From Henricia sp. BOLD:AAB3569 (lineage: Eukaryota; Echinodermata; Asteroidea; Spinulosida; Echinasteridae): DNA of 64,000 bases. Shown piece by piece: positions 13,095 through 24,367 of the stretch. Location of the stretch: positions 1 through 64,000 of the forward strand of contig JBBELK010001415.1 of NCBI GenBank assembly GCA_037783545.1, read 5' to 3'. Position 1 is the stretch's first letter. The number at the start of each line of letters is the position of its first letter. Made by a program: the position numbers and the translations under genes. The notes beneath the pieces were generated by a model. It did no database searches. It saw only the letters and a program-made list of their open reading frames with translations, and had not been told where the DNA came from.

Positions 13095-13384
13095 GCTTGG
13101 GCGGTCGGGTTGGCATACGGGTTATTTCCTCGCCTTTCACCTCTGGGGTCCCGGGTTCGAATCCGGGGCGTGTATGTGGATTGGGTTTGCAGTCCCTACT
13201 TGACCGCGTGGGTTTTCCCCTGGGGCATTTCTCTGGGGGTTTTCCTCCCACTTCTAAAACTGCAACTCCTTCTTCGTCATCTCAAGTTGATAATATAGTA
13301 TAGTTAAAGCTAAAACCGTATAGTTGATGGCATAAAGGGCCTTAGTTGCCGAAGATGCCATAAAATATACAACAACAACAACAA
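13095..13384 (+). mobile_element. tRNA-derived SINE, plus-strand copy 1 (full length)
   Basis: 290-bp insert between two copies of the 12-bp target duplication CCAAACGTCGGC (13,083-13,094 and 13,385-13,396). In order it has a tRNA-like head with box A TGGCATACGGG (13,111-13,121) and a perfect box B GGTTCGAATCC (13,154-13,164), 32 bases apart as in tRNAs; a GC-rich central part; a 3' part with an inverted repeat ATGGCAT/ATGCCAT (13,327-13,333 and 13,355-13,361); and an (AAC)n tail. The loop CTTTCAC before box B would place a TTC anticodon, hinting at tRNA-Glu ancestry, but the anticodon stem does not pair. The body contains two TTTT runs, which could stop pol III early. Copies 1 and 2 carry CATACGGGTTATT and CCTCCC, the same states seen at shared positions in the minus-strand copies, so probably ancestral. 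Confidence 0.93.
13111..13164 (+). promoter_or_regulatory. Pol III type-2 internal promoter (boxes A and B), ancestral SINE form
   Basis: Box A-like TGGCATACGGG at 13,111-13,121 and consensus box B GGTTCGAATCC at 13,154-13,164. Spacing is tRNA-like. The equivalent elements lie 16 and 59 bases into each of the eight plus-strand copies. Whether they drive transcription inside a silent array cannot be told from sequence. Confidence 0.75.
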
Positions 13385-15473
13385 CCAAACGTCGGCAAAT
13401 TTGGAGGTCGAAAAATGTTCCGACGAACTTCAAATTTTGCATGCTCCAAAGACTCTATATTGCGCACTTGTCCTAAAAAATTGACAGACTTTCGCCGGGA
13501 AATGGCAGAGAAATTTCAGAGTTTAGAAAAAAAATGGGTTGGCGCTTCCTGGATGCTCCCGCAACCTGTGGCTGTCTGTACACACCTCTTTGGTGTACTC
13601 CTGACTCGTGCGCATGCTCAGTCCTTCGGACTGTCGTTGACACGGCCCAGTTTGGGACGGGATTTTGGTCAAAGTGTGGTCCAAACGTCGGCAAATTTGG
13701 AGGTCGAAAAATGTTCCGACGAACTTCAAATTGTGCATGCTCCAAAGACTCTATATTGCGCACTTGTCCTAAAAAATTGACAGACTTTCGCCGGGAAATG
13801 GCAGAGAAATTTCAGAGTTTAGAAAAAAAGGGGTTGGCGCTTCCTGGATGCTCCCGCAACCTGTTGCTGTCTGTACACACCTCTTTGGTGTACTCCTGAC
13901 TCGTGCGCATGCTCAGTCCTTCGGACTGTCGTTGACACGGCCCAGTTTGGGACGGGATTTTGGTCAAAGTGTGGTCCAAACGTCGGCAAATTTGGAGGTC
14001 GAAAAATGTTCCGACGAACTTCAAATTTTGCATGCTCCAAAGACTCTATATTGCGCACTTGTCCTAAAAAATTGACAGACTTTCGCCGGGAAATGGCAGA
14101 TAAATTTCAGAGTTTAGAAAAAAAAGGGGTTGGCGCTTCCTGGATGCTGCCGCAACATGTGGCTGTCTGTACACACCTCTTTGGTGTACTCCTGACTCGT
14201 GCGCATGCTCAGTCCTTCGGACTGTCGTTGACACGGCCCAGTTTGGGACGGGATTTTGGTCAAAGTGTGGTCCAAACGTCGGCAAATTTGGAGGTCGAAA
14301 AATGTTCCGACGAACTTCAAATTTTGCATGCTCCAAAGACTCTATATTGCGCACTTGTCCTAAAAAATTGACAGACTTTCGCCGGGAAATGGCAGAGAAA
14401 TTTCAGAGTTTAGAAAAAAAAAGGGGTTGGCGCTTCCTGGATGCTCCCGCAACCTGTGGCTGTCTGTACACACCTCTTTGGTGTACTCCTGACTCGTGCG
14501 CATGCTCAGTCCTTCGGACTGTCGTTGACACGGCCCAGTTTGGGACGGGATTTTGGTCAAAGTGTGGTCCAAACGTCGGCAAATTTGGAGGTCGAAAAAT
14601 GTTCCGACGAACTTCAAATGTTGCATGCTCCAAAGACTCTATATTGCGCACTTGTCCTAAAAAATTGACAGACTTTCGCCGGGAAATGGCAGATAAATTT
14701 CAGAGTATAGGAAAAAAAAGGGGTTGGCGCTTCCTGGATGCTGCCGCAACCTGTGGCTGTCTGTACACACCTCTTTGGTGTACTCCTGACTCGTGCGCAT
14801 GCTCAGTCCTTCGGACTGTCGTTGACACGGCCCAGTTTGGGACGGGATTTTGGTCAAAGTGTGGTCCAAACGTCGGCAAATTTGGAGGTCGAAAAATGTT
14901 CCGACGAACTTCAAATTTTGCATGCTCCAAAGACTCTATATTGCGCACTTGTCCTAAAATATTGACAGACTTTCGCCGGGAAATGGCAGAGAAATTTCAG
15001 AGTTTAGGAAAAAAAGGGGTTGGCGCTTCCTGGATGCTCCCGCAACCTGTGGCTGTCTGTACACACCTCTTTGGTGTACTCCTGACTCGTGCGCATGCTC
15101 AGTCCTTCGGACTGTCGTTGACACGGCCCAGTTTGGGACGGGATTTTGGTCAAAGTGTGGTCCAAACGTCGGCAAATTTGGAGGTCGAAAAATGTTCCGA
15201 CGAACTTCAAATTTTGCATGCTCCAAAGACTCTATATTGCGCACTTGTCCTAAAAAAATGACAGACTTTCGCCGGGAAATGGCAGAGAAATTTCAGAGTT
15301 TAGAAAAGAAAAAAAGAGGTTGGCGCTTCCTGGATGCTCCCGCAACCTGTGGCTGTCTGTACACACCTCTTTGGTGTACTCCTGACTCGTGCGCATGCTC
15401 AGTCCTTCGGACTGTCGTTGACACGGCCCAGTTTGGGACGGGATTTTGGTCAAAGTGTGGTCCAAACGTCGGC
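13385..15473. repeat. Satellite block 2, 7 monomers between SINE copies 1 and 2
   Basis: Seven monomers including the 12-bp right target duplication of SINE copy 1 and the left one of copy 2. It carries CTGTTGCTGTC (near 13,862) and CTGCCGCAAC (near 14,146 and 14,741). The first variant recurs 2,379 bp later. No gene. Confidence 0.95.
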
Positions 15474-15763
15474 GCTTGGGCGGTCGGGTTGGCATACGGG
15501 TTATTTCCTCGCCTTTCACCTCTGGGGTCCCGGGTTCGAATCCGGGGCGTGTATGTGGATTGGGTTTGCAGTCCCTACTTGACCGCGTGGGTTTTCCCCT
15601 GGGGCATTTCTCTGGGGGTTTTCCTCCCACTTCTAAAACTGCAACTCCTTCTTCGTCATCTCAAGTTGATAATATAGTATAGTTAAAGCTAAAACCGTAT
15701 AGTTGATGGCATAAAGGGCCTTAGTTGCCGAAGATGCCATAAAATATACAACAACAACAACAA
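15474..15763 (+). mobile_element. tRNA-derived SINE, plus-strand copy 2
   Basis: Same insertion base and target duplication as copy 1 (15,462-15,473 and 15,764-15,775), exactly 2,379 bp downstream. Box A at 15,490-15,500, box B at 15,533-15,543. I see no difference from copy 1, so this is a recent segmental copy, not a new insertion. Confidence 0.93.
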
Positions 15764-18142
15764 CCAAACGTCGGCAAATTTGGAGGTCGAAAAATGTTCC
15801 GACGAACTTCAAATTTTGCATGCTCCAAAGACTCTATATTGCGCACTTGTCCTAAAAAATTGACAGACTTTTGCCGGGAAATGGCAGAGAAATTTCAGAG
15901 TTTAGAAAAAAAAGGGGTTGGCGCTTCCTGGATGCTCCCGCAACCTGTGGCTGTCTGTACACACCTCTTTGGTGTACTCCTGACTCGTGCGCATGCTCAG
16001 TCCTTCGGACTGTCGTTGACACGGCCCAGTTTGGGACGGGATTTTGGTCAAAGTGTGGTCCAAACGTCGGCAAATTTGGAGGTCGAAAAATGTTCCGACG
16101 AACTTCAAATTGTGCATGCTCCAAAGACTCTATATTGCGCACTTGTCCTAAAAAATTGACAGACTTTCGCCGGGAAATGGCAGAGAAATTTCAGAGTTTA
16201 GAAAAAAAGGGGTTGGCGCTTCCTGGATGCTCCCGCAACCTGTTGCTGTCTGTACACACCTCTTTGGTGTACTCCTGACTCGTGCGCATGCTCAGTCCTT
16301 CGGACTGTCGTTGACACGGCCCAGTTTGGGACGGGATTTTGGTCAAAGTGTGGTCCAAACGTCGGCAAATTTGGAGGTCGAAAAATGTTCCGACGAACTT
16401 CAAATTTTGCATGCTCCAAAGACTCTATATTGCGCACTTGTCCTAAACAATTGACAGACTTTCGCCGGGAAATGGCAGATAAATTTCAGAGTTTAGAAAA
16501 AAAAGGGGTTGGCGCTTCCTGGTTGCTCCCGCAACCTGTGGCTGTCTGTACACACCTCTTTGGTGTACTCCTGACTCGTGCGCATGCTCAGTCTTTCGGA
16601 CTGTCGTTGACACGGCCCAGTTTGGGACGGGATTTTGGTCAAAGTGTGGTCCAAACGTCGGCAAATTTGGAGGTCGAAAAATGTTCCGACGAACTTCAAA
16701 TTTTGCATGCTCCAAAGACTCTATATTGCGCACTTGTCCTAAAAAATAGACAGACTTTCGCCGGGAAATGGCAGAGAAATTTCAGAGTTTAGAAAAAAAA
16801 GGGGTTGGCGCTTCCTGGATGCTCCCGCAACCTGTGGCTGTCTGTACACACCTCTTTGGTGTACTCCTGACTCGTGCGCATGCTCAGTCCTTCGGACTGT
16901 CGTTGACACGGCCCAGTTTGGGACAGGATTTTGGTCAAAGTGTGGTCCAAACGTCGGCAAATTTGGAGGTCGAAAAATGTTCCGACGAACTTCAAATTTT
17001 GCATGCTCCAAAGACTCTATATTGCGCACTTGTCCTAAAAAATTGACAGACTTTCGCCGGGAAATGGCAGAGAAATTTCATAGTTTAGAAAAAAAAGGGG
17101 TTGGCGCTTCCTGGTTGCTCCCGCAACCTGTGGCTGTCTGTACACACCTCTTTGGTGTACTCCTGACTCGTGCGCATGCTCAGTCCTCCGGACTGTCGTT
17201 GACACGGCCCAGTTTGGGACGGGATTTTGGTCAAAGTGTGGTCCAAACGTCGGCAAATTTGGAGGTCGAAAAATGTTCCGACGAACTTCAAATTGTGCAT
17301 GCTCCAAAGACTCTATATTGCGCACTTGTCCTAAAAAATTGACAGACTTTCGCCGGGAAATGGCAGAGAAATTTCAGAGTTTAGAAAAAAAAGGGGGTTG
17401 GCGCTTCCTGGATGCTCCCGCAACCTGTGGCTGTCTGTACACACCTCTTTGGTGTACTCCTGACTCGTGCGCATGCTCAGTCCTTCGGACTGTCGTTGAC
17501 ACGGCCCAGTTTGGGACGGGATTTTGGTCAAAGTGTGGTCCAAACGTCGGCAATTTTGGAGGTCGAAAAATGTTCCGACGAACTTCAAATTTTGCATGCT
17601 CCAAAGACTCTATATTGCGCACTTGTCCTAAAAAATTGACAGACTTTCGCCGGGAAATGGCAGAGAAATTTCAGAGTTTAGAAAAAAAAGGGGTTGGCGC
17701 TTCCTGGATGCTCCGCAACCTGTGGCTGTCTGTACACACCTCTTTGGTGTACTCCTGACTCGTGCGCATGCTCAGTCCTCCGGACTGTCGTTGACACGGC
17801 CCAGTTTGGGACGGGATTTTGGTCAAAGTGTGGTCCAAACGTCGGCAAATTTGGAGGTCGAAAAATGTTCCGACGAACTTCAAATTTTGCATGCTCCAAA
17901 GATTCTATATTGCGCACTTGTCCTAAAAAATTGACAGACTTTCGCCGGGAAATGGCAGAGAAATTTCAGAGTTTAGAAAAAAAAAGGGGTTGGCGCTTCC
18001 TGGATGCTCCCGCAACCTGTGGCTGTCTGTACACACCTCTTTGGTGTACTCCTGACTCGTGCGCATGCTCAGTCCTTCGGACTGTCGTTGACACGGCCCA
18101 GTTTGGGACGGGTTTTGGTCAAAGTGTGGTCCAAACGTCGGC
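15764..18142. repeat. Satellite block 3, 8 monomers between SINE copies 2 and 3
   Basis: Eight monomers. Markers are GGCAATTTTGG (near 17,550) and a one-base loss giving ATGCTCCGCAAC (near 17,709); both recur 5,935 bp downstream. The last monomer before SINE copy 3 has lost two bases in GGGATTTTGG, giving GGGTTTTGG (near 18,110), a mark shared by all later plus-strand SINE copies. Confidence 0.95.
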
Positions 18143-18432
18143 GCTTGGGCGGTCGGGTTGGCGTACGGGTTCTTTCCTCGCCTTTCACCTCTGGGGTCCC
18201 GGGTTCGAATCCGGGGCGTGTATGTGGATTGGGTTTGCAGTCCCTACTTGACCGCGTGGGTTTTCCCCTGGGGCATTTCTCTGGGGGTTTTCCCCCCACT
18301 TCTAAAACTGCAACTCCTTCTTCGTCATCTCAAGTTGATAATATAGTATAGTTAAAGCTAAAACCGTATAGTTGATGGCATAAAAGGCCTTAGTTGCCGA
18401 AGATGCCATAAAATATACAACAACAACAACAA
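18143..18432 (+). mobile_element. tRNA-derived SINE, plus-strand copy 3 (derived lineage)
   Basis: Target duplication at 18,131-18,142 and 18,433-18,444. Box A TGGCGTACGGG 18,159-18,169; box B 18,202-18,212. Differs from copies 1-2 by CGTACGGGTTCTT, a CCCCCC run in place of CCTCCC, and CATAAAAGG in place of CATAAAGGG. First copy with the linked 2-bp loss in the satellite about 30 bp upstream. Confidence 0.93.
18159..18212 (+). promoter_or_regulatory. Pol III type-2 internal promoter, derived SINE form
   Basis: Box A TGGCGTACGGG (18,159-18,169) and box B GGTTCGAATCC (18,202-18,212). The A-to-G change in box A relative to copies 1-2 is shared by copies 3-8. Confidence 0.72.
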
Positions 18433-21408
18433 CCAAACGTCGGCAAATTTGGAGGTCGAAAAATGTTCCGACGAACTTCAAATTTTGCATGCTCCAAAGA
18501 CTCTATATTGCGCACTTGTCCTAAAAAATTGACAGACTTTCGCCGGGAAATGGCAGATAAATTTCAGAGTTTAGAAAAAAAAGGGGGTTGGCGCTTCCTG
18601 GATGCTCCCGCAACCTGTGGCTGTCTGTACACACCTCTTTGGTGTACTCCTGACTCGTGCGCATGCTCAGTCCTTCGGACTGTCGTTGACACGGCCCAGT
18701 TTGGGACGGGATTTTGGTCAAAGTGTGGTCCAAACGTCGGCAAATTTGGAGGTCGAAAAATGTTCCGACGAACTTCAAATTTTGCATGCTCCAAAGACTC
18801 TATATTGCGCACCTGTCCTAAAAAATTGACAGACTTTCGCCGGGAAATGGCAGAGAAATTTCAGAGTTTAGAAAAAAAAGGGGTTGGCGCTTCCTGGATG
18901 CTCCCGCAACCTGTGGCTGTCTGTACACACCTCTTTGGTGTACTCCTGACTCGTGCGCATGCTCAGTCCTTCGGACTGTCGTTGACACGGCCCAGTTTGG
19001 GACGGGATTTTGGTCAAAGTGTGGTCCAAACGTCGGCAAATTTGGAGGTCGAAAAATTTTCCGACGAACTTCAAATTTTGCATGCTCCAAAGACTCTATA
19101 TTGCGCACTTGTCCTAAAAAATTGACAGACTTTCGCCGGGAAATGGCAGAGAAATTTCAGAGTTTAGAAAAAAAAGGGGTTGGCGCTTCCTGGTTGCTCC
19201 CGCAACCTGTGGCTGTCTGTACACACCTCTTTGGTGTACTCCTGACTCGTGCGCATGCTCAGTCCTCCGGACTGTCGTTGACACGGCCCAGTTTGGGACG
19301 GGATTTTGGTCAAAGTGTGGTCCAAACGTCGGCAAATTTGGAGGTCGAAAAATGTTCCGACGAACTTCAAATTTTGCATGCTCCAAAGATTCTATATTGC
19401 GCACTTGTCCTAAAAAATTGACAGACTTTCGCCGGGAAATGGCAGAGAAATTTCAGAGTTTAGAAAAAAAAAGGGGTTGGCGCTTCCTGGATGCTCCCGC
19501 AACCTGTGGCTGTCTGTACACACCTCTTTGGTGTACTCCTGACTTGTGCGCATGCTCAGTCCTTCGGACTGTCGTTGACACGGCCCAGTTTGGGACGGGA
19601 TTTTGGTCAAAGTGTGGTCCAAACGTCGGCAAATTTGGAGGTCGAAAAATGTTCCGACGAACTTCAAATTTTGCATGCTCCAAAGACTCTATATTGCGCA
19701 CCTGTCCTAAAAAATTGACAGACTTTCGCCGGGAAATGGCAGAGAAATTTCAGAGTTTAGAAAAAAAAGGGGTTGGCGCTTCCTGGATGCTCCCGCAACC
19801 TGTGGCTGTCTGTACACACCTCTTTGGTGTACTCCTGACTCGTGCGCATGCTCAGTCCTTCGGACTGTCGTTGACACGGCCCAGTTTGGGACGGGATTTT
19901 GGTCAAAGTGTGGTCCAAACGTCGGCAAATTTGGAGGTCGAAAAATTTTCCGACGAACTTCAAATTTTGCATGCTCCAAAGACTCTATATTGCGCACTTG
20001 TCCTAAAAAATTGACAGACTTTCGCCGGGAAATGGCAGAGAAATTTCAGAGTTTAGAAAAAAAGGGGGTTGGCGCTTCCTGGTTGCTCCCGCAACCTGTG
20101 GCTGTCTGTACACACCTCTTTGGTGTACTCCTGACTCGTGCGCATGCTCAGTCTTTCGGACTGTCGTTGACACGGCCCAGTTTGGGACGGGATTTTGGTC
20201 AAAGTGTGGTCCAAACGTCGGCAAATTTGGAGGTCGAAAAATGTTCCGACGAACTTCAAATTTTGCATGCTCCAAAGACTCTATATTGCGCACTTGTCCT
20301 AAAAAATAGACAGACTTTCGCCGGGAAATGGCAGAGAAATTTCAGAGTTTAGAAAAAAAAGGGGTTGGCGCTTCCTGGATGCTCCCGCAACCTGTGGCTG
20401 TCTGTACACACCTCTTTGGTGTACTCCTGACTCGTGCGCATGCTCAGTCCTTCGGACTGTCGTTGACACGGCCCAGTTTGGGACGGGATTTTGGTCAAAG
20501 TGTGGTCCAAACGTCGGCAAATTTGGAGGTCGAAAAATGTTCCGACGAACTTCAAATTTTGCATGCTCCAAAGACTCTATATTGCGCACTTGTCCTAAAA
20601 AATTGACAGACTTTCGCCGGGAAATGGCAGAGAAATTTCAGAGTTTAGAAAAAAAAGGGGTTGGCGCTTCCTGGTTGCTCCCGCAACCTGTGGCTGTCTG
20701 TACACACCTCTTTGGTGTACTCCTGACTCGTGCGCATGCTCAGTCCTCCGGACTGTCGTTGACACGGCCCAGTTTGGGACGGAATTTTGGTCAAAGTGTG
20801 GTCCAAACGTCGGCAAATTTGGAGGTCGAAAAATGTTCCGACGAACTTCAAATTGTGCATGCTCCAAAGACTCTATATTGCGCACTTGTCCTAAAAAATT
20901 GACAGACTTTCGCCGGGAAATGGCAGAGAAATTTCAGAGTTTAGAAAAAAAAGGGGGTTGGCGCTTCCTGGATGCTCCCGCAACCTGTGGCTGTCTGTAC
21001 ACACCTCTTTGGTGTACTCCTGACTCGTGCGCATGCTCAGTCCTTCGGACTGTCGTTGACACGGCCCAGTTTGGGACGGGATTTTGGTCAAAGTGTGGTC
21101 CAAACGTCGGCAAATTTGGAGGTCGAAAAATGTTCCGACGAACTTCAAATTTTGCATGCTCCAAAGACTCTATATTGCGCACTTGTCCTAAAAAATTGAC
21201 AGACTTTCGCCGGGAAATGGCAGAGAAATTTCAGAGTTTAGAAGAAAAAAAGGGGTTGGCGCTTCCTGGATGCTCCCGCAACCTGTGGCTGTCTGTACAC
21301 ACCTCTTTGGTGTACTCCTGACTCGTGCGCATGCTCAGTCCTTCGGACTGTCGTTGACACGGCCCAGTTTGGGACGGGTTTTGGTCAAAGTGTGGTCCAA
21401 ACGTCGGC
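18433..21408. repeat. Satellite block 4, 10 monomers between SINE copies 3 and 4
   Basis: Ten monomers, the longest interval between plus-strand SINE copies. Includes AAAATTTTCCG variants (near 19,055, 19,944) and GTCCTCCGGAC variants, which keep the small hairpin stem while changing its loop. No gene. Confidence 0.95.
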
Positions 21409-21697
21409 GCTTGGGCGGTCGGGTTGGCGTACGGGTTCTTTCCTCGCCTTTCACCTCTGGGGTCCCGGGTTCGAATCCGGGGCGTGTATGTGGATTGGGT
21501 TTGCAGTCCCTACTTGACCGCGTGGGTTTTCCCCTGGGGCATTTCTCTGGGGGTTTTCCCCCACTTCTAAAACTGCAACTCCTTCTTCGTCATCTCAAGT
21601 TGATAATATAGTATAGTTAAAGCTAAAACCGTATAGTTGATGGCATAAAAGGCCTTAGTTGCCGAAGATGCCATAAAATATACAACAACAACAACAA
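21409..21697 (+). mobile_element. tRNA-derived SINE, plus-strand copy 4
   Basis: 289 bp; derived-lineage sequence with one C fewer in the C-run before CACTTC. Target duplication 21,397-21,408 and 21,698-21,709. Box A 21,425-21,435; box B 21,468-21,478. Confidence 0.93.
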
Positions 21698-24077
21698 CCA
21701 AACGTCGGCAAATTTGGAGGTCGAAAAATGTTCCGACGAACTTCAAATTTTGCATGCTCCAAAGACTCTATATTGCGCACTTGTCCTAAAAAATTGACAG
21801 ACTTTCGCCGGGAAATGGCAGAGAAATTTCAGAATTTAGAAAAAAAAGGGGTTGGCGCTTCCTGGATGCTCTTGCAACCTGTGGCTGTCTGTACACACCT
21901 CTTTGGTGTACTCCTGACTCGTGCGCATGCTCAGTCCTTCGGACTGTCGTTGACACCGCCCAGTTTGGGACGGGATTTTGGTCAAAGTGTGGTCCAAACG
22001 TCGGCAAATTTGGAGGTCGAAAAATGTTCCGACGAACTTCAAATTTTGCATGCTCCAAAGACTCTATATTGCGCACCTGTCCTAAAAAATTGACAGACTT
22101 TCGCCGGGAAATGGCAGAGAAATTTCAGAGTTTAGAAAAAAAAGGGGTTGGCGCTTCCTGGATGCTCCCGCAACCTGTGGCTGTCTGTACACACCTCTTT
22201 GGTGTACTCCTGACTCGTGCGCATGCTCAGTCCTTCGGACTGTCGTTGACACGGCCCAGTTTGGGACGGGATTTTGGTCAAAGTGTGGTCCAAACGTCGG
22301 CAAATTTGGAGGTCGAAAAATTTTCCGACGAACTTCAAATTTTGCATGCTCCAAAGACTCTATATTGCGCACTTGTCCTAAAAAATTGACAGACTTTCGC
22401 CGGGAAATGGCAGAGAAATTTCAGAGTTTAGAAAAAAAAGGGGTTGGCGCTTCCTGGTTGCTCCCGCAACCTGTGGCTGTCTGTACACACCTCTTTGGTG
22501 TACTCCTGACTCGTGCGCATGCTCAGTCTTTCGGACTGTCGTTGACACGGCCCAGTTTGGGACGGGATTTTGGTCAAAGTGTGGTCCAAACGTCGGCAAA
22601 TTTGGAGGTCGAAAAATGTTCCGACGAACTTCAAATTTTGCATGCTCCAAAGACTCTATATTGCGCACTTGTCCTAAAAAATAGACAGACTTTCGCCGGG
22701 AAATGGCAGAGAAATTTCAGAGTTTAGAAAAAAAAGGGGTTGGCGCTTCCTGGATGCTCCCGCAACCTGTGGCTGTCTGTACACACCTCTTTGGTGTACT
22801 CCTGACTCGTGCGCATGCTCAGTCCTTCGGACTGTCGTTGACACGGCCCAGTTTGGGACAGGATTTTGGTCAAAGTGTGGTCCAAACGTCGGCAAATTTG
22901 GAGGTCGAAAAATGTTCCGACGAACTTCAAATTTTGCATGCTCCAAAGACTCTATATTGCGCACTTGTCCTAAAAAATTGACAGACTTTCGCCGGGAAAT
23001 GGCAGAGAAATTTCATAGTTTAGAAAAAAAAGGGGTTGGCGCTTCCTGGTTGCTCCCGCAACCTGTGGCTGTCTGTACACACCTCTTTGGTGTACTCCTG
23101 ACTCGTGCGCATGCTCAGTCCTCCGGACTGTCGTTGACACGGCCCAGTTTGGGACGGGATTTTGGTCAAAGTGTGGTCCAAACGTCGGCAAATTTGGAGG
23201 TCGAAAAATGTTCCGACGAACTTCAAATTGTGCATGCTCCAAAGACTCTATATTGCGCACTTGTCCTAAAAAATTGACAGACTTTCGCCGGGAAATGGCA
23301 GAGAAATTTCAGAGTTTAGAAAAAAAAGGGGGTTGGCGCTTCCTGGATGCTCCCGCAACCTGTGGCTGTCTGTACACACCTCTTTGGTGTACTCCTGACT
23401 CGTGCGCATGCTCAGTCCTTCGGACTGTCGTTGACACGGCCCAGTTTGGGACGGGATTTTGGTCAAAGTGTGGTCCAAACGTCGGCAATTTTGGAGGTCG
23501 AAAAATGTTCCGACGAACTTCAAATTTTGCATGCTCCAAAGACTCTATATTGCGCACTTGTCCTAAAAAATTGACAGACTTTCGCCGGGAAATGGCAGAG
23601 AAATTTCAGAGTTTAGAAAAAAAAGGGGTTGGCGCTTCCTGGATGCTCCGCAACCTGTGGCTGTCTGTACACACCTCTTTGGTGTACTCCTGACTCGTGC
23701 GCATGCTCAGTCCTCCGGACTGTCGTTGACACGGCCCAGTTTGGGACGGGATTTTGGTCAAAGTGTGGTCCAAACGTCGGCAAATTTGGAGGTCGAAAAA
23801 TGTTCCGACGAACTTCAAATTTTGCATGCTCCAAAGATTCTATATTGCGCACTTGTCCTAAAAAATTGACAGACTTTCGCCGGGAAATAGCAGAGAAATT
23901 TCAGAGTTTAGAAAAAAAAAGGGGTTGGCGCTTCCTGGATGCTCCCGCAACCTGTGGCTGTCTGTACACACCTCTTTGGTGTACTCCTGACTCGTGCGCA
24001 TGCTCAGTCCTTCGGACTGTCGTTGACACGGCCCAGTTTGGGACGGGTTTTGGTCAAAGTGTGGTCCAAACGTCGGC
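21698..24077. repeat. Satellite block 5, 8 monomers between SINE copies 4 and 5
   Basis: Eight monomers. The first monomers carry GACACCGCCC and CAGAATTTAG, marks that also follow SINE copies 6 and 7. From about 22,400 on, the block is a copy of the 16.5-18.1 kb region at offset 5,935 bp. Confidence 0.95.
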
Positions 24078-24367
24078 GCTTGGGCGGTCGGGTTGGCGTA
24101 CGGGTTCTTTCCTCGCCTTTCACCTCTGGGGTCCCGGGTTCGAATCCGGGGCGTGTATGTGGATTGGGTTTGCAGTCCCTACTTGACCGCGTGGGTTTTC
24201 CCCTGGGGCATTTCTCTGGGGGTTTTCCCCCCACTTCTAAAACTGCAACTCCTTCTTCGTCATCTCAAGTTGATAATATAGTATAGTTAAAGCTAAAACC
24301 GTATAGTTGATGGCATAAAAGGCCTTAGTTGCCGAAGATGCCATAAAATATACAACAACAACAACAA
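24078..24367 (+). mobile_element. tRNA-derived SINE, plus-strand copy 5
   Basis: Derived lineage, offset exactly 5,935 bp from copy 3, with the flanking monomers copied too. Target duplication 24,066-24,077 and 24,368-24,379. Box A 24,094-24,104; box B 24,137-24,147. Confidence 0.93.

Larger units (their letters stand above)
12200..16510. repeat. Higher-order repeat, 2,379-bp offset, carrying SINE copies 1 and 2
   Basis: About 12,200-14,130 matches about 14,579-16,510, including the SINE, the odd AAAAGAAAAAAAGAGG run before it and CTGTTGCTGTC after it. Offset equals seven monomers plus SINE and target duplication. Confidence 0.9.

Noticed and set aside
14302-15261. Longest satellite open frame (319 codons) and the many 96-, 121- and 220-codon frames like it
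   Set aside because: They cross monomers by frame cycling, change frame with each A-run length, overlap open frames on the other strand and show no conserved reading frame; no recognisable domain.
15250-15630. Open frames within the SINE on either strand (for example a 126-codon minus-strand frame)
   Set aside because: They read through a pol III-type SINE into satellite; no domain and no coding signal.
18143-18225. A genuine tRNA gene
   Set aside because: Boxes A and B are present but the anticodon and acceptor stems do not fold, and the unit continues into a SINE body and AAC tail within a target duplication.
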